A stretch of DNA of 64,000 nucleotides from Pollenia angustigena (GCA_930367215.1 OV884059.1:9200945-9264944); one strand, 5' to 3'; shown: positions 45,337 to 57,989, counted from the stretch's first letter. Translations and numbers: made by a program. Notes: generated from the letters alone by a model not told the origin.

Positions 45337-45726
45337 AATTGAAGCACAGCCGCGAATAACGTTTTAAGTTACAAAATAATAATTTTTCAGGAGAGCAAAA
45401 AACGTTTTTTGACAAGCAGCATTATTTGTTTTAAAAATTTTTTTTTCTATTATTTAAAATAGTGATAATAAAAACTTTAATGCAAAAGGCTTTTAAAACA
45501 TTATTCCGCACTGCAAAACTATTTCGGTTTCATCATTATGTTAGTAACTTGCAATGTTCTTCCACTGGCTGACACTTTGTACGCCATTTTGAAGGCGTTA
45601 AGGTGCATAGTTTTGGTTGATTTGATGTTTAAACTGTGTAAGAGAGTAAAGTCAACGTTTATCTGCAAAAAAACAGTTTTTTCAAAATGTGGCGTTTACA
45701 ACGTTTTTCGCGGCTGTGCTTCAATT
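45337..45726. mobile_element. 390-bp inverted-repeat element, GAAGCACAGCCGCG ends
   Basis: The left AATTGAAGCACAGCCGCGAA and right TTCGCGGCTGTGCTTCAATT are inverted copies. The body (about 45370-45630) is shared with 17873-18148. The target duplication is not clear. The 106-residue frame from 45538 runs out of the element through its right end and is not supported as a gene. Confidence 0.75.
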
Positions 45727-46159
45727 ATTAAGAAAAAAAAGAATGAAAAGGAAAATGAAAATGAAAACTATAAAGCACAAACTAATATATTTGGCTACTT
45801 AAAAATGCACAAACAATTTATTTTATTTTCTAAATTTTATATTACATTCTGCGCTTAAATGTATGCCATGGAATGTTTTTACATACATACATACATAAAT
45901 ACATATAAGTTTGTACAAATATACTACATGTATGTTAAATATTTTCATACTCATTGAAACAAGTATTGTATATTTTTATATAAACACTTTTCCTTTTTTT
46001 ACATTTAGCTCTACAATTTAATATATTTCTTTTTTGTTTGCTCCTAAATGTATGCTTTTCAAATGCATCATAAGTTTTAATGGTTTGTTAAACAAAGCAG
46101 AAAAACTGTTTAAGAAAACTAAAAAATTAATAAAAAAAATTAAGAAAAAAAAAAAATAA

Positions 46160-47410
46160 TCGGGTTTTTTTTAAAAAACTATTTAAATAAAAACCCGGTT
46201 CTTATTGAAAATAGTATTAAAAATGCTACCGATTTTCATAGAAAATGTTGATTTAAGAGGCAATTCTTATAAAACCAATTGAAACAAGAAACGTTTTTTA
46301 TTGAAAATGTTAAATTAAGTAACGGGTTTTACAGAAAATATTAACACGAAACAAAAAGTCGGTTTTTATAGAAAATGATAATAAAAATTTCATAGAAAAT
46401 ATTGATATAAGTGGCAATTTTTAAAGAACCAATTGAAACAATAAACGTTTCTTAAAGAAAATGTTTAAAAGAGAACCGGGTTTTATAAAAAATATCGAAA
46501 CGAGAAAAATAATCGGTTTTTATAAAAAATAATAATAAATAAGTGCTGGTTTTCATAAAAAATATTGATATAAGAGCCAATTCTTATAGAACCAATTAAA
46601 ACAAGAAACGTTTTTTATGGAAAATGTTCAAATGAGAACCGGTTTTTATAGAAAATATTGAAACGAGAAAAATAATCGGTTTTTATAGAAAATAATAATA
46701 AATAAGTGCCTGTTTTCATAGAAAATATTGATATAAGAGCCAATTCTTATAGAATAAATTGAAACAAGAAACGTTTTTTATCGAAAATGTTCAAATGAGA
46801 ACCGGTTTTTAAAGAAAATATGTTATAATAAAAATAGTGCCGGTTTTCATAAAAAATGTTGATATAAGTGGCAATTTTTAAAGAACCAATTGAAACAATA
46901 AACGTTTCTTATCGAAAATGTTTAAATGAGAATCGGTTTTTATAGAAAATATTGAAACGAGAAAAATAATCGGTTTTTATAGAAAATAATAATAAATAAG
47001 TGCCTGTTTTCATAGAAAATATTGATATAAGAGCCAATTCTTATAGAATAAATTGAAACAAGAAACGTTTTTTATCGAAAATGTTCAAATGAGAACCGGT
47101 TTTTAAAGAAAATATGTTATAATAAAAATAGTGCCGGTTTTCATAAAAAATGTTGATATAAGTGGCAATTTTTAAAGAACCAATTGAAACAATAAACGTT
47201 TCCTATCGAAAATTTTTAAATGAGAACCGGTTTTTATAAAAAATATTGAAACGAGAACCGGTTTTCGGAAAAAATAGAGAAACAAGTGACAGTTCTTATG
47301 TATATATTGAAATAAGAACAAGTTCTTTAAGCAAATATTGAAATAAGTACCGGGTTTTATAGAAAATGTAGTAACAAGAAACGGTTCTTATAGAAAATCC
47401 TGAAGTTTTT
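46160..47410 (-). repeat. AACCGGTT minisatellite array VI with ~147/294-bp higher-order repeat
   Basis: Units read AACCGGTTTTTATAGAAAAT plus ATTGAAACGAG, in array I orientation. Groups of about five units form a ~147-bp cycle with marker words GATATAAGTGGCAATTTTTA, ACAATAAACGTTTCTTATC and ATAATCGGTTTTTATAG. A 294-bp block starting at 46671 recurs almost exactly from 46965. Confidence 0.85.
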
Positions 47411-48135
47411 TTTTAAACTCACCTCTTATAGATTCTTATTCACTAAGGACATTGCATCTTGAATTTTATGCTTCTATACTTACGGAAATTCAAAAAGTAG
47501 CAGTAAAAGAAAAAAAAAGTGGCAAAAAGTTCCCTCATAGATTCGTATCACTCATCACATTGCATGTTGTATTTTATGTTTTAAGGTCCAATAATAACTA
47601 TAATCAAAAAAATACCAGTTGTAGAACCAAAAAGCTGAAGAAAGATATTAAGTTTCCCGTATTTCCCATTTTGGTACTATTTCACCCCCCCATTAAAGTA
47701 TCAAAAATTGCAGTTTTGCAGTGTGGGCCTATAATTAACTACGAATATGTCAATGAATGGGAAATTTTTTTTTTTTTAAAGTACCAAAAAAAGTTACGAT
47801 TATCACCCCTTAAACGTTCGAATTTCGAAAAAGTACCAACATAATATTCGTTTTTTTTTTGTTAAGTTTTGAATGGGGTATAAACTTTGTTTCTATGTTT
47901 GTTTATTGGTTAAAAAAATAAATGGGGTGTCAAAAAAGTTCCAAAATTCAGGTTTTACCCGTTTACTACCTAAAAGGGCCGAATTTCAAAAAAGTACCAG
48001 ACACCTGTCCGCTTATTTTTCTAAAGAACAACAATAAGTATTAAATTTTTTTTGCATCTCTTTTAGTTTTGAAGAAATAAGGTTACCGAATTTTCCCGTT
48101 TTTACCCTTTTTTACCCCCTGTCCAAATTTCATAT
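47411..48135. other. Non-satellite insert between AACCGGTT arrays
   Basis: About 725 bp with repeated AAAAAGTACCA / AAAAAGTTCC words, GCAGTGTGGGCCTATAATTA, and TTTTCCCGTTTTTACCC. A ~110-bp segment with CATAGATTCGTATCACT..ACATTGCAT is duplicated in diverged form (about 47425 and 47538). It is probably a decayed dispersed repeat. The open frame 47452-47844 has no recognised domain. Confidence 0.45.
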
Positions 48136-48600
48136 GGAAACAAGTGACGGTTGTTATAGAAAATATTGAATTCGGATTAGATTGTTATAGAAATATAATA
48201 ATAAGAACTGGTTTTAATAGTAAGTGGTGGCTCTTATAAAAAATATTAAAACTAGAAACGGTTCTTATACAAAATGGTTAAAAAGGGATCCGCTTTTTTA
48301 AGAAAATTTTGAATTGGGAACCAGTTTTTATAGAAAGTATTGAAAATGAACGGGTTTAAAAAAAAAAATATTAATATAAAACACGGTTCTTCTAGATAAT
48401 ATTAAAACAGAGATTTTATAGAAAATATTGATTAAGAACCGGTTCTTAAAGAAAATATTGATTACCGACTTAATTTTTATGCAGAACACTGAAATATAAA
48501 GTAGTTCTTGTAAAAAATATTAAAATAACAACCGGTTCTCAAAGAAATTATTAAAATAGAAAGTCGGTTCTTAAAACAACCGTTCTTGTTTTTTAATTAT
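48136..48600 (-). repeat. AACCGGTT minisatellite array VII
   Basis: Degenerate units GAACCGGTTCTTAAAGAAAA plus TATTGATT, in the same orientation as array VI, of which this is probably the continuation across the insert. Intact cores lie near 48438 and 48530. Confidence 0.75.
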
Positions 48601-50015
48601 TGAAAGAAGAAAAACTAAAAAAAAAAATTAAAAAAAAACCTTTTAAACCAGATTGAATTTCAACTTTTTTCACAAGTCCTAATTCTTTAATTCCTCAACT
48701 TAATGGAATTTTTAAATTGCTGTCTGATTAAAATTATTCCTGAAATGTGGCATAGTTTTATTTATTTTTTTACAAGTTTTAAATATTCCTGCCAAGTTAC
48801 TCAAAGTTGTTTGAGTTTTAATGAGATTTGTTTAAAAACATAACAAAGAAACTATAAGAGAAAATATGTATAAAAAAATCGTGGCATACTTTAAGGGAAT
48901 ATGTAAAAAGAATAACAAGAGCATGATGAAAGTGTATCAACACAAGGCAAAGGCGTTGAAGCGGAAAATTCAAAAATTGTAATTAATTTACTTAAAAGCA
49001 AATAAAATTATAAACAAAATGTTTAAGAGACTTATTAAAGTACATGAGTGTTTTAATAGCTTAAATGAAAATCAGTTTATAGAGCATACTTTAAGGCATA
49101 AAACAGCTTTAATAGTCTTGTTAAATTTATGTCTGTTATTGAAGCATTTTCACTTTACCATTAAATCATCTGTCAGCTGTAATTTAATTGAAATCAACTT
49201 CAAATGGAGCTTCCGTTGCAAAGTGAAAATTAAATTATCAAAAAACCAGACAGCCATTTCTAAAAGTGACGACTTGCTTAAAATGATTTATTTATTTTGT
49301 TCTGTACACTAATATCCCCCATATAATTTTCGAAATATTTTTGTACTAATTCAGCTCAAGAAAAGCAAAGAAAGAATATTCGAGGAATGTGAACAATTTA
49401 TTTGCATACTTTAAGGGAAATTAAAGAAGAAGAAGAAGTAAGGCGGAAACATAGAAAACAACATTAAACATTGTATTCCGCCTTCTCATAGGCAACATTA
49501 TGATACCAATTTAATAAGAAAATTGTCAGCAGCCAGTTAACAGTAATTTTTAAAGAAAAAAATCTTAACAACAATTTTGTTTATTTTTCCTGGCTGCCGT
49601 TAAAGAGATTAAAATATCTGGAAATTGACAAGCAGTCGCGTTTTATGAAGACTTTTAACAACTTAAAGGAAAAGGAAGAACAAAAAAGGAATTTTAAGGA
49701 ATTATCAGCTTAAAAGCTAGTGGAAAAAATGTTCATATGACAAATAATACAAACTACGTAGGTGGTTGATGCGAAAAACATGTACAGCATTTTAGTTAAT
49801 AATACTTTAAGGAGTTTTAGGAATAAGAGTTTTTACAAAAAAAGGTCAGGAAAAACAGTCAAACGGCTACAAAGCTTAAAATATTTATTTTTTAAAAAAC
49901 AAACAAACAGAGAAGAAAATTAATATGAAAACTTAAAGCATGCTTTAAGGCATGTTGACTCCATTTTTAATTAAATTTAAGATAACTTTTATTACCTGAA
50001 TTGAATTAAGTATTT
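48601..50015. other. AT-rich stretch with recurring ACTTTAAGG words
   Basis: No supported gene; the frame 49019-49312 has no recognised domain. GCATACTTTAAGG or close variants occur near 48885, 49085, 49404, 49801 and 49938. Confidence 0.45.
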
Positions 50016-52640
50016 TTTTTAGGTTTTTTTAAGAACCGGATTTTAACCAAAAATTTCCTATAAAAACGTTACACACATTAACATTTCTCCTCAAAAACGG
50101 TTCATACTTAAAAATTTTGTAAAACATAAAATCAATTCTTTTTCAAGTTTTTTGATTTATATTCCATAAGAATCGGTTCTCATTTTACGTGGGAATTAGT
50201 TGGTTTTTTCCATTATATTTCAGAAAACCCGGTTTATATTTCATTATATTCTAATAACCGGTTTTTTTTAATTCGATTCTGGATCTTGTTTTATTTCAGT
50301 CTATAGGAGCCGGTTCTTATTTTGTTTAATTCTAAAATAATCGGTACTTATTTTTTTCTATTGTATAAGAATCGGTTTTTTTGTATTCTATTCCATACGA
50401 ACCGGTTCATACTTCATTATGTTCTAAGCACCGGTTCCTTTTGTAGTCCACTATGTTAGAACCGGTTTTTATTTTATTCCATTTTAAGCACCGGTTCCTA
50501 TAATGATCCATTTTATAAGAACCGGTTCTTATTTTATTCCATTCTATAAGAAACTGTTCTTATTTTATTCCATTTTAAGCACCGGTTCCTATTATAATCC
50601 ATTCTTTAAGAGTCGGTTCTTATGTTATTCCATTATATAAAAACTGGTTATTATTTAATCTTAAAACCCGGTTCTAATTTTATTCTATCTATTAGAAACG
50701 ATTCTTATTTCATTACAACCTAAGCACCGGTTCTTATTTCATTGTACTCAATAAACCCGATACTTATATCATTCTTTTCTGCAAGAACCAGATCTTGTTT
50801 TATTTTATTTAAGAAACGGTTGTTTTGAAATTATATTTTATAAAAACCGGTTTTCATTCTATTCTGTTCTATAAGAACCGTTTATTTATGATCTTTCTTT
50901 TTAAATTTGTATCTCATAATATTCCATAAAACCGGTTCTTATTTCATTATTTTCTATAAGAACCGGTTCTTTTTTAATTCTATTCTATAAGACACGGTTT
51001 TTTTTTTATTTTTTTTTTATAACAGCTAGTTGTTATTAAATTATATTTTATAAGAACCGGTTTTAATTTCATTATGTTCTATAAGAACCGGATCTTTTTT
51101 ATGTCCTTATATTCTATAAGACTCGTTCTTAATACATTTTTTCTATAACAGCTGGTTATTAAATTATATTTTATTAGAACCGGTTTTCATTTCATTCTGT
51201 TCTTTAGGAACCGGATCTTTTTTTATCCTCAAAGAACCAAATTTTTCATTCTATTCTATAAGAACCGGTTCTTATTCCATTATTTTGTATAAGAACCAGT
51301 TCTTATTTGCTTTTATTTTATAAGAATCGGTTCATACTTCATTTTATTCTACAGAGGAACCGGTTTTTACTTCGTTATATTCTATAACATCCGGTTCTAA
51401 TTAAATAATATTCAATAAGAACTGGTCCTTATTTCATTCTATTCAATATGAACCGGTTATTTTTATCTTTTTATTAAGAACCTGTTCTTAATTAATTTTT
51501 TCTGTAAGAACCGGTTTTGTCTCGTTCTATGTTATAGAACTGTTTCTTATTTTATTCCCATTCGTTAAAAACCGGTTCTTATTATATTCACTTCAAAAAC
51601 CCCGGTTCTTACTTTATTATTCTATAAAAACCGTTTATTTTTCAATTGTATTCCATAAGAATCGGTTCTTACTTCATTCTATTCCACAAGAAACGGTTTT
51701 TATATTTCGTTCTTGCAAAAACGGCTTTTTCTTGTATGTATTCCATAATAACTGGTTCTTACAATCTACAAGAACCGGTTCTTATTTTGTTAAGCTTTAT
51801 AAAAACTGCTTCTTATTTCCTTCTACTATATAAGAACCGGTTCGTACTGCATTTCAATCTGTAAAAACCGGTTCTTACTAGAACTTGTTCTAATTGTATT
51901 TTATTCAACAACTGGGGCCACATTACCGAATTCAATATCGATCGGAATTACAATACAATTTAAACGGGAATATCGATCGATATCGAATGCCGTTATTTGG
52001 CCCTAGTTGGTGAATAAAATACAATTAGAACAAGTTCTTTCATTTTATTCTGTTTTGTTATATTCTGTGAGTACCGGTTCTTGTTTCATATTATTCTATA
52101 CGAACCGGTTCATATTTTCTTCTATTCTATAAGAACCGTTTCGTATTTCATTATATTCTATAAAAAAATGTTTCTGGTTTTATTCTCTTCGATAGGAACA
52201 AGTTCTGCTTTTATTTTATTTAATATTATCTAAGAACTAGTTCTTATTTTATTATAATCTATAAAAACCGGTTCTTATTTCTAAATACTTTATAAAAATC
52301 GGGCTTTGTTTCATTATGTTCCATAATAACTTGTTCCTCTTTCAGTATATTCTATTAGAACCGGTTTTAATTTCATTATATTCTATCAGAATTATATCTT
52401 ATTCCATTCTATTCTTTGAGAACAAGTTCTTTTTTGTTATCTGTAAGAAAAGGCTCTTTTTCTTTATATTTGTTTTTTTTTTTTTCTTCTTTATATTTTT
52501 ATAAGAAGCGGTTCTTATTTCATTATAATCGCAAAGAATAGCTGAGTTTTGTTTTATATTCTGTAAAAACCGTTATTATTTTCATTCTTTTTATTTTGTT
52601 TAAGCCGATTTCTGCTTCTTTATGTTCTATAAGAAACGTT
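50016..52640 (+). repeat. AACCGGTT minisatellite array VIII (CATTATATTC dialect)
   Basis: Units read AAGAACCGGTTCTTATTTCA followed by TTATATTCTAT. The segment between cores is TTCATTATATTCTATA rather than the TTTCAATATTTTC of arrays III-V, so this array has its own local consensus. It has many intact AACCGGTT cores and full AAGAACCGGTTCTT palindromes, for example near 50519 and 50961. A nested inverted structure lies at 51880-52038. Frames 51646-51864 and 52316-52504 are repeat by-products. Confidence 0.9.
51880..52038. mobile_element. TATCGATCG hairpin MITE, copy 2, within a larger palindrome
   Basis: The inner 51915-52003 matches the MITE at 40720-40808 (GGGCCACATTACCG.. to ..GTTATTTGGCCC). 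Outside it, AGAACTTGTTCTAATTGTAT, TTTATTCAACAACT and their near reverse complement (AGTTGGTGAATAAA, ATACAATTAGAACAAGTTCT) extend the pairing, so the total palindrome is about 159 bp. The outer arms are absent around copy 1. Confidence 0.75.
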
Positions 52641-52710
52641 TTATTTTTCCTTTATTAAAACCTTTTCTTTAGCTTCACTTTGGAAAATCAAATCTTGCAA
52701 CGTTAATTTA

Positions 52711-52975
52711 ACCGCCTTATACTCAATGCAAATGGATGAAACTTTGCAGTCATAAATATTCCCGATGACAATACACGATAATTGGGAGTAGCCTGGATAA
52801 AATCTAGGGGGGGGGGGGGGGGTTGTCATTTTTTTTTTTTTTTTGTAAAATGCTTTTTTGACCGCCTTTTACTCAATGCAAATGGATGAAACTTTGCAGG
52901 CATACATATTCCCGATGACAGTACACGAATACATGGGCGTAGCCAGGATAAAATCTAGGGGGGGGGGCGGGCAAC
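52711..52975 (+). repeat. 150-bp tandem duplication with poly-G tracts
   Basis: ACCGCCTTATACTCAATGCA at 52711 and ACCGCCTTTTACTCAATGCA at 52861 begin two copies. Both run through AATGGATGAAACTTTGCAG, TATTCCCGATGACA, GTAGCC.GGATAAAATCTA and a G run (52807-52822 and about 52958-52967). The GTAGCCAGGATAAAATCT-plus-poly-G motif is one I recall from dispersed repeats in many animal genomes, so this is probably a mobile-element fragment. Confidence 0.75.
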
Positions 52976-52984
52976 ATATTTTTT

Positions 52985-55870
52985 AAATGTTCTATTTTAA
53001 GAAAAGCTTTTCTTGAAAAAAATTTTGTTTTTAAATGTTGTTATTTTGTTCTACTAGAAATGTTTCTTATTCGCTGATTTCTCTTAACTTTTGTTTTTCT
53101 TCGCTACATATATTTTTTTTGTTTTTCCAAATATTTTTATTGTTTTAATTTTTGTTTAAAAAACATTTTCATGCATTTCTTTTTATTTGTTATTTCCTTT
53201 TCCTTTGTTAATTTATTTTTTTTTTGAGTGTATGTGTGTGTTTTTTTAAAGAAAAATTTATTTTCTGTTTATTTCTTTGATATGCTTTGTTATTATTTCG
53301 GTTTAATTTCTCTGTTTGCTGGTCATGTTTGTATAATTTAAATAATTTAAGACTTGTGTACAAAAGAAAATGATGATACTAAACAAAATCTAGGTTGTTT
53401 TTGTAGTTGTTGTACTTTAGGGCGTCTTGAAATAAAAATAACAAGTTAAATAGAAGAAAAGAATTCTTTAATGTTTATGCAGGCGTTAGTAAAATAATGT
53501 GAAAAAAAAGTAAAATACATATACATACTTTCAGTTATACAGACATAATAATCATTTAAATTCACTTATGTACACATACACACACATACAAACTCAGAGG
53601 CATATGTATGTACATAAACCTGCATATGAGAGTATAAAGCCATTCAGCCTGTTTGTTATGCAACAAATAAGCTTGTTTACTATTCGTGCAATACAATTTC
53701 ATTTTGTTTCGCAGAAGAAAATTCAAGTCGACTACATTTACGGCTCTGAATATCATGATGATAATGTTTTTGTTGTTTGTTACAGACTGGTTTTAGTAAA
53801 CATTGCTGTTGTTATTGTTGTTGTTGTTGTTGTTGTTAAAATACAACTGTGTAAACTAACAGTAATTTTCATAATACAATAGATTGCAATCAACAATAAA
53901 AAGTCTTAGTTTGTTTATATTTGTTCTGCTTAACAGGGAGTGGGAGTGAGAGAGCGGGTGAGAAAGAAGGTAAGGTTGGTATTAGAGGGAGAGCTTATGA
54001 AAAGCTTGCTGGAGAACTTAACAACACAAACTAAGTAAAAGCCTGTACTATAAAAAAAAAATTTTTTTTTTTTTAACAACAACAAATGTTAAATTATTTA
54101 CAAGTACTTTTAATGGTAAATAAAGAATAGAAAAATTCTCTTAATTATACAGACATATAAAATGTATTTTTAGATAAGAAGGTGGGTAAATAAAACTAAA
54201 ACACTACAAAGGCAATCAATAATAAAGGATCTTTAACAATTCAAAACAATTGCTTTGCAAATATTGGAAATTTTTTGTTATTTAAAATATTTTATATTTA
54301 TTAAATAATATTTTTTTCCTTCGAGGCCTCGAGCTCGAAAAAACCTTTTTATTTTTATTTTATTAATAGTTTGCTTTTATTTTTCATTGCAGGTATGTTT
54401 TTTACTACTCGTTACCAAAAAGGTAGGCTTTAAAAAGATATTAAAAGTTGAAAAATGTTTTATGAAAAATTTGGGGAAAATTTTTTTTAAAGAAAATGTT
54501 TCTTTAGAAGGAAATTTCAATGTAAAAAGGGCAAAATTCTGAAAGCTATAAACACAACTGGGAAGAATGGCAAATATTTGGTCGCGAATATTCATTCGTT
54601 TTCAAAAATAGAAAAAAAAATTATTTTGCTATAAAAATGTTTAAGTTAAAAATTTACTTATTTAAATGTTTCACCCTTAAAGTATACTTTATGTAACTAT
54701 TTCTTAACAGATTTATTCAAACAATTTTTATTATATTTTAGCAAAAACCTTTAGCCCTGCTTAACATTTTCAACGTGACTTGTTATTTAGACTTTTTAAA
54801 TTTAACACTTTTAGTGCCTTTTAAAAGCAATTAAAAAAGTTTAAAGTTTTTCTCTAAATAATGTATACTTTTGGGCCAATTAAAATTTGTAAAGAAAACT
54901 TTTTTGTTTTTAAACACCATTACTGGATTTTGATACAATGAAAAAGTTAGCAAACTAAAATATTCTAGAAAATTAGTAATAAATCAATAAAAACCATAAA
55001 AGTTTAAGTATAGCATAGCTTCAGGCTGTTGAAAGTGAAAGGAGCCTTAAAAGTAGACGTTTAATATAATAATTTATTTGAAGTAAAAGAAAAAATTTGG
55101 TGTATTAAAGCAATGCCTTAAGGCATTTTATATCTGTAATTTCCATTATTATTTCTGCTAATTTTTAATAAATTTTTAATTTTACAAAGACTTTTTTAAG
55201 ACGTTTCTAATTTCAAAGACTTGCCTTAATCGTTTAAAATTGCTCTTAATTGTTTACACTCAAATACTAAATGAAATTTTATTAATACTTCCTTATCCTC
55301 GCAAACGCAAACGTAAACGGAAGGAAGCCTTAAGAAAAATATTTTTTCTTAAAAAAAGTTTAAGGTTAAATAAGACTCCTTTTCCACTTAAAAACCTAAT
55401 AAATAAAGATTGTTACAGTTCTTGTTTCAAGAGCCGTGTTCTTGTTTCTTGCTTTTGTAAAAAGAAAAAGAAACGATTTATTTGTTTGAAATTCTTTGTA
55501 CTTAATGTACTTATAATACTGTTATTTTAGCGCCTAAAAGTAGGCTATACAAAGTTATATATTGCTTAGTATAAAACGTGCGGAAAAAGTTTAAAACTTT
55601 TGAAGAAAAAAAAGTAAAAGCAACAAAATATGTATGTACAATATATTTTAATAGTGGCCAAGTACGACAAGAAAAAAATGTTGTAAGAATTCAAATGAAA
55701 CCAAAAAGAAAAATTAAACAAATTTCTAAGAAAAACTAAAGAAAAAAATTTTAAGGTGTTTAAATAAATGGCCTTAATGTACAAAAGAATTGATGGGTTC
55801 TTAGTGATTGAAAAAATGAAAAGAAATATAAGACACGAAAAAAGGGAGTTCTGAAACAGCAGAGGTAAAG
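52985..55870. other. AT-rich stretch without a supported gene
   Basis: Simple sequence includes ACACATACACACACATACA near 53571, a (GTT)n run at about 53814-53836, and a GAGTGAGAGAGCGGG purine run near 53941. Open frames at 53562-53882, 54377-54595, 55240-55530 and 55566-55784 have no recognised domains. Confidence 0.45.
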
Positions 55871-55875
55871 CAAAC

Positions 55876-56610
55876 TAAGTTAGAAAGTATTGTCGGTCTT
55901 ACTCTACCATTAAATACCCTAGACCAAAGTTTATATAGTTGATACCCATCTAGAACCCATGACAATTATGGACTAGGCTAAACCAACTTATGTTATGAGA
56001 TTAACATTCATATAAGAGTTCTTTGTGCCGAGTAATATCTAAATATAAGCATCTATAGAGTTTTATTCTTCTTAAAGCGATTTTGAAGAGGGGAATTATA
56101 TGGGACTTACGGTCAATTCTGGAACTACCAGTGTAGCTATTATAAAAGTTACTATAATAAATTTTTTATCAATTCCAACATTTTTAAGGACGCTATTTTC
56201 GGGAGTGTAAAAAATGAACCGATTTCAAAACAATTTAATAAGATGATTTATGTTGCAAAGAAAATCTTTTTAAAACAAATTTAATCAAAATACCAAATAT
56301 ATCATACGATAGTTTCTAGGCTTTGTGCCTATTCCAGAAAAAAGTTTGTATGGGGGCCATGTGGTAAATTATGGACCTATTCTCACCATTTTCAATAGGC
56401 TTCGTCCATATGACAATTTCATCACATAATCTCTAAAATTGTGTTCTATACTTTGCACGCAAGGCTACATGGATAGACAACCAGCCAGCCGAATGAACGG
56501 ACATCGTTTGATCGACTTAAAAGGTGATAATCTTTACTAAGTGTGGGTCTAGAGGACCAATATATTTTAGTGTTATATACATAAATCCCTACTATTGTGA
56601 CGTGTATATA
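55876..56610 (-). mobile_element. Diverged fly-type dispersed repeat
   Basis: On the plus strand: GTCGGTCTTACTCTACCATT plus AAATACCCTAGACCA at the start; CACCATTTTCAATAGGCTTC, TACTTTGCACGCAAGGCTAC, GGACATCGTTTGATCGACTT, GTGGGTCTAGAGGACCAATA and CTACTATTGTGACGTGTATA at the end. The order matches 26502-27040 and 62623-63193, with strong divergence in the first 400 bp. Confidence 0.65.
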
Positions 56611-56689
56611 AAAAACGCTACAAAAATGCTACAAACACTTAAAAGAAAAGCATATTTATAGGAGTAAAAAAGCTAATCAAAATTTTTTA

Positions 56690-57890
56690 TTTTTTTTTCT
56701 ATAAAAAAATTTACGATACACATATTTTCTAAAGAAAAATACATTTTCTACAAACAAATATAATAAATACAATAGAAGAAATTTAAGCAGTTTTTTATAC
56801 AGAAACAATTGCGATGACTTTTTGTTATAGAAAATCACATTTGGACTTTTTTTTAGAAAAAAGGCAAATTGCGAAATTAGTTTTTTGTGGTTGAGAACCA
56901 GTTTGCAATTTAGTTTAATAGAAAACAAAATGCGATATTTTTTCTAAAGAAAACAAAATGCGATGTTTTTTATAAAAAATATTTTTTCTAAACATCACAA
57001 ACATTTTAATAAAAACGTCGGAATCATTCTTATAAAAAACATCGAAAATGTCTATAACAAAACTATTTCCAAGAAAAACCGAAAATGCTTTATATAAACA
57101 TCTTTTTTTTAAACATCACAAATATTTTAATAAAAACGTCGAAATCATTCTTATAAAAAAACAATCGAAAATGTCTGTAGTAAAATATCCTAAATGTTTT
57201 TATAAAAAATGCTTTTGTAAGAAACTTTGAAAACTTGAAAAAAAATAATCAAAAATGTTTCTATAAAAAATGGTTTTGTAAAAAACTTTAAAAATTTTTC
57301 TAAAAAAAAAAACTCAAAAATATTTTATAAATTATATAAACATCGAAATCATTTCTACAAAAAACACATCACAAACATTTAAATAAAAAAGTCGAAATGA
57401 TTCTTATAAAAAACATCGAAAATGTCTATAATAAAACTATTTCTAAGAAAAATCGAAAATGCTTTATACAAATATCTTTTTTTAAACATCGCAAACATTT
57501 TAATAACAACGTCGAAAACATATTTATAAAAAAAACAATTGAAAAAGTCTGTAGAAAATATCGAAAATGTTTCTATAAATGATGTTTTTGTAAGAAATAT
57601 TGAAAATTTAATAAAAAAAACATCATAAATAAACATCAAAAATAAAAACATCGAAATCATTTCTACAAAAAACTATCAAAACTATTTCTATTAAAAATGT
57701 TCCTAAAAAAACATCGAAACCATTTCTACAAAAAATAATCAATAATATCTGTTAAGCCATCGAAAAAATTTCTATTAAAAATGTTCTTATAAAAACATCG
57801 AAAATATTTTATAAGAAACATTGACAATTTTTCTTTACAAACGACGAAAATATTTTTATAAAAACATTGAAACAATAAAAACCGTTAGGA
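56690..57890. repeat. CATCGAAAATGTTTCTATAAA minisatellite array, first block
   Basis: Degenerate ~25-35-bp units AAAAACATCGAAAATGTTTC plus TATAAAA, with variants CATCACAAACATTTTAATAA and GTCGAAATCATTCTTATAAA. A longer cycle is visible: the order at about 57000-57200 is repeated at about 57365-57560. The frames at 56677-56928, 57048-57230 and 57379-57660 are repeat by-products. Confidence 0.8.
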
Positions 57891-57989
57891 AAAACATGTA
57901 AATAAAATTGAAAATGGATAATCAATTACAGCAAATTTCGATCCACCATTATCATTGTTTAAAGATTGATGTTTCACTATAAACTTGCA

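Noticed and set aside
45538..45858. 106-residue frame over the 45.3-kb element
   Set aside because: It runs out through the element's right end, and the homologous region at 18 kb is not open in the same frame.
47452..47844. 130-residue plus-strand frame
   Set aside because: No ATG at its stated start, no recognised domain, and it lies in a decayed dispersed repeat.
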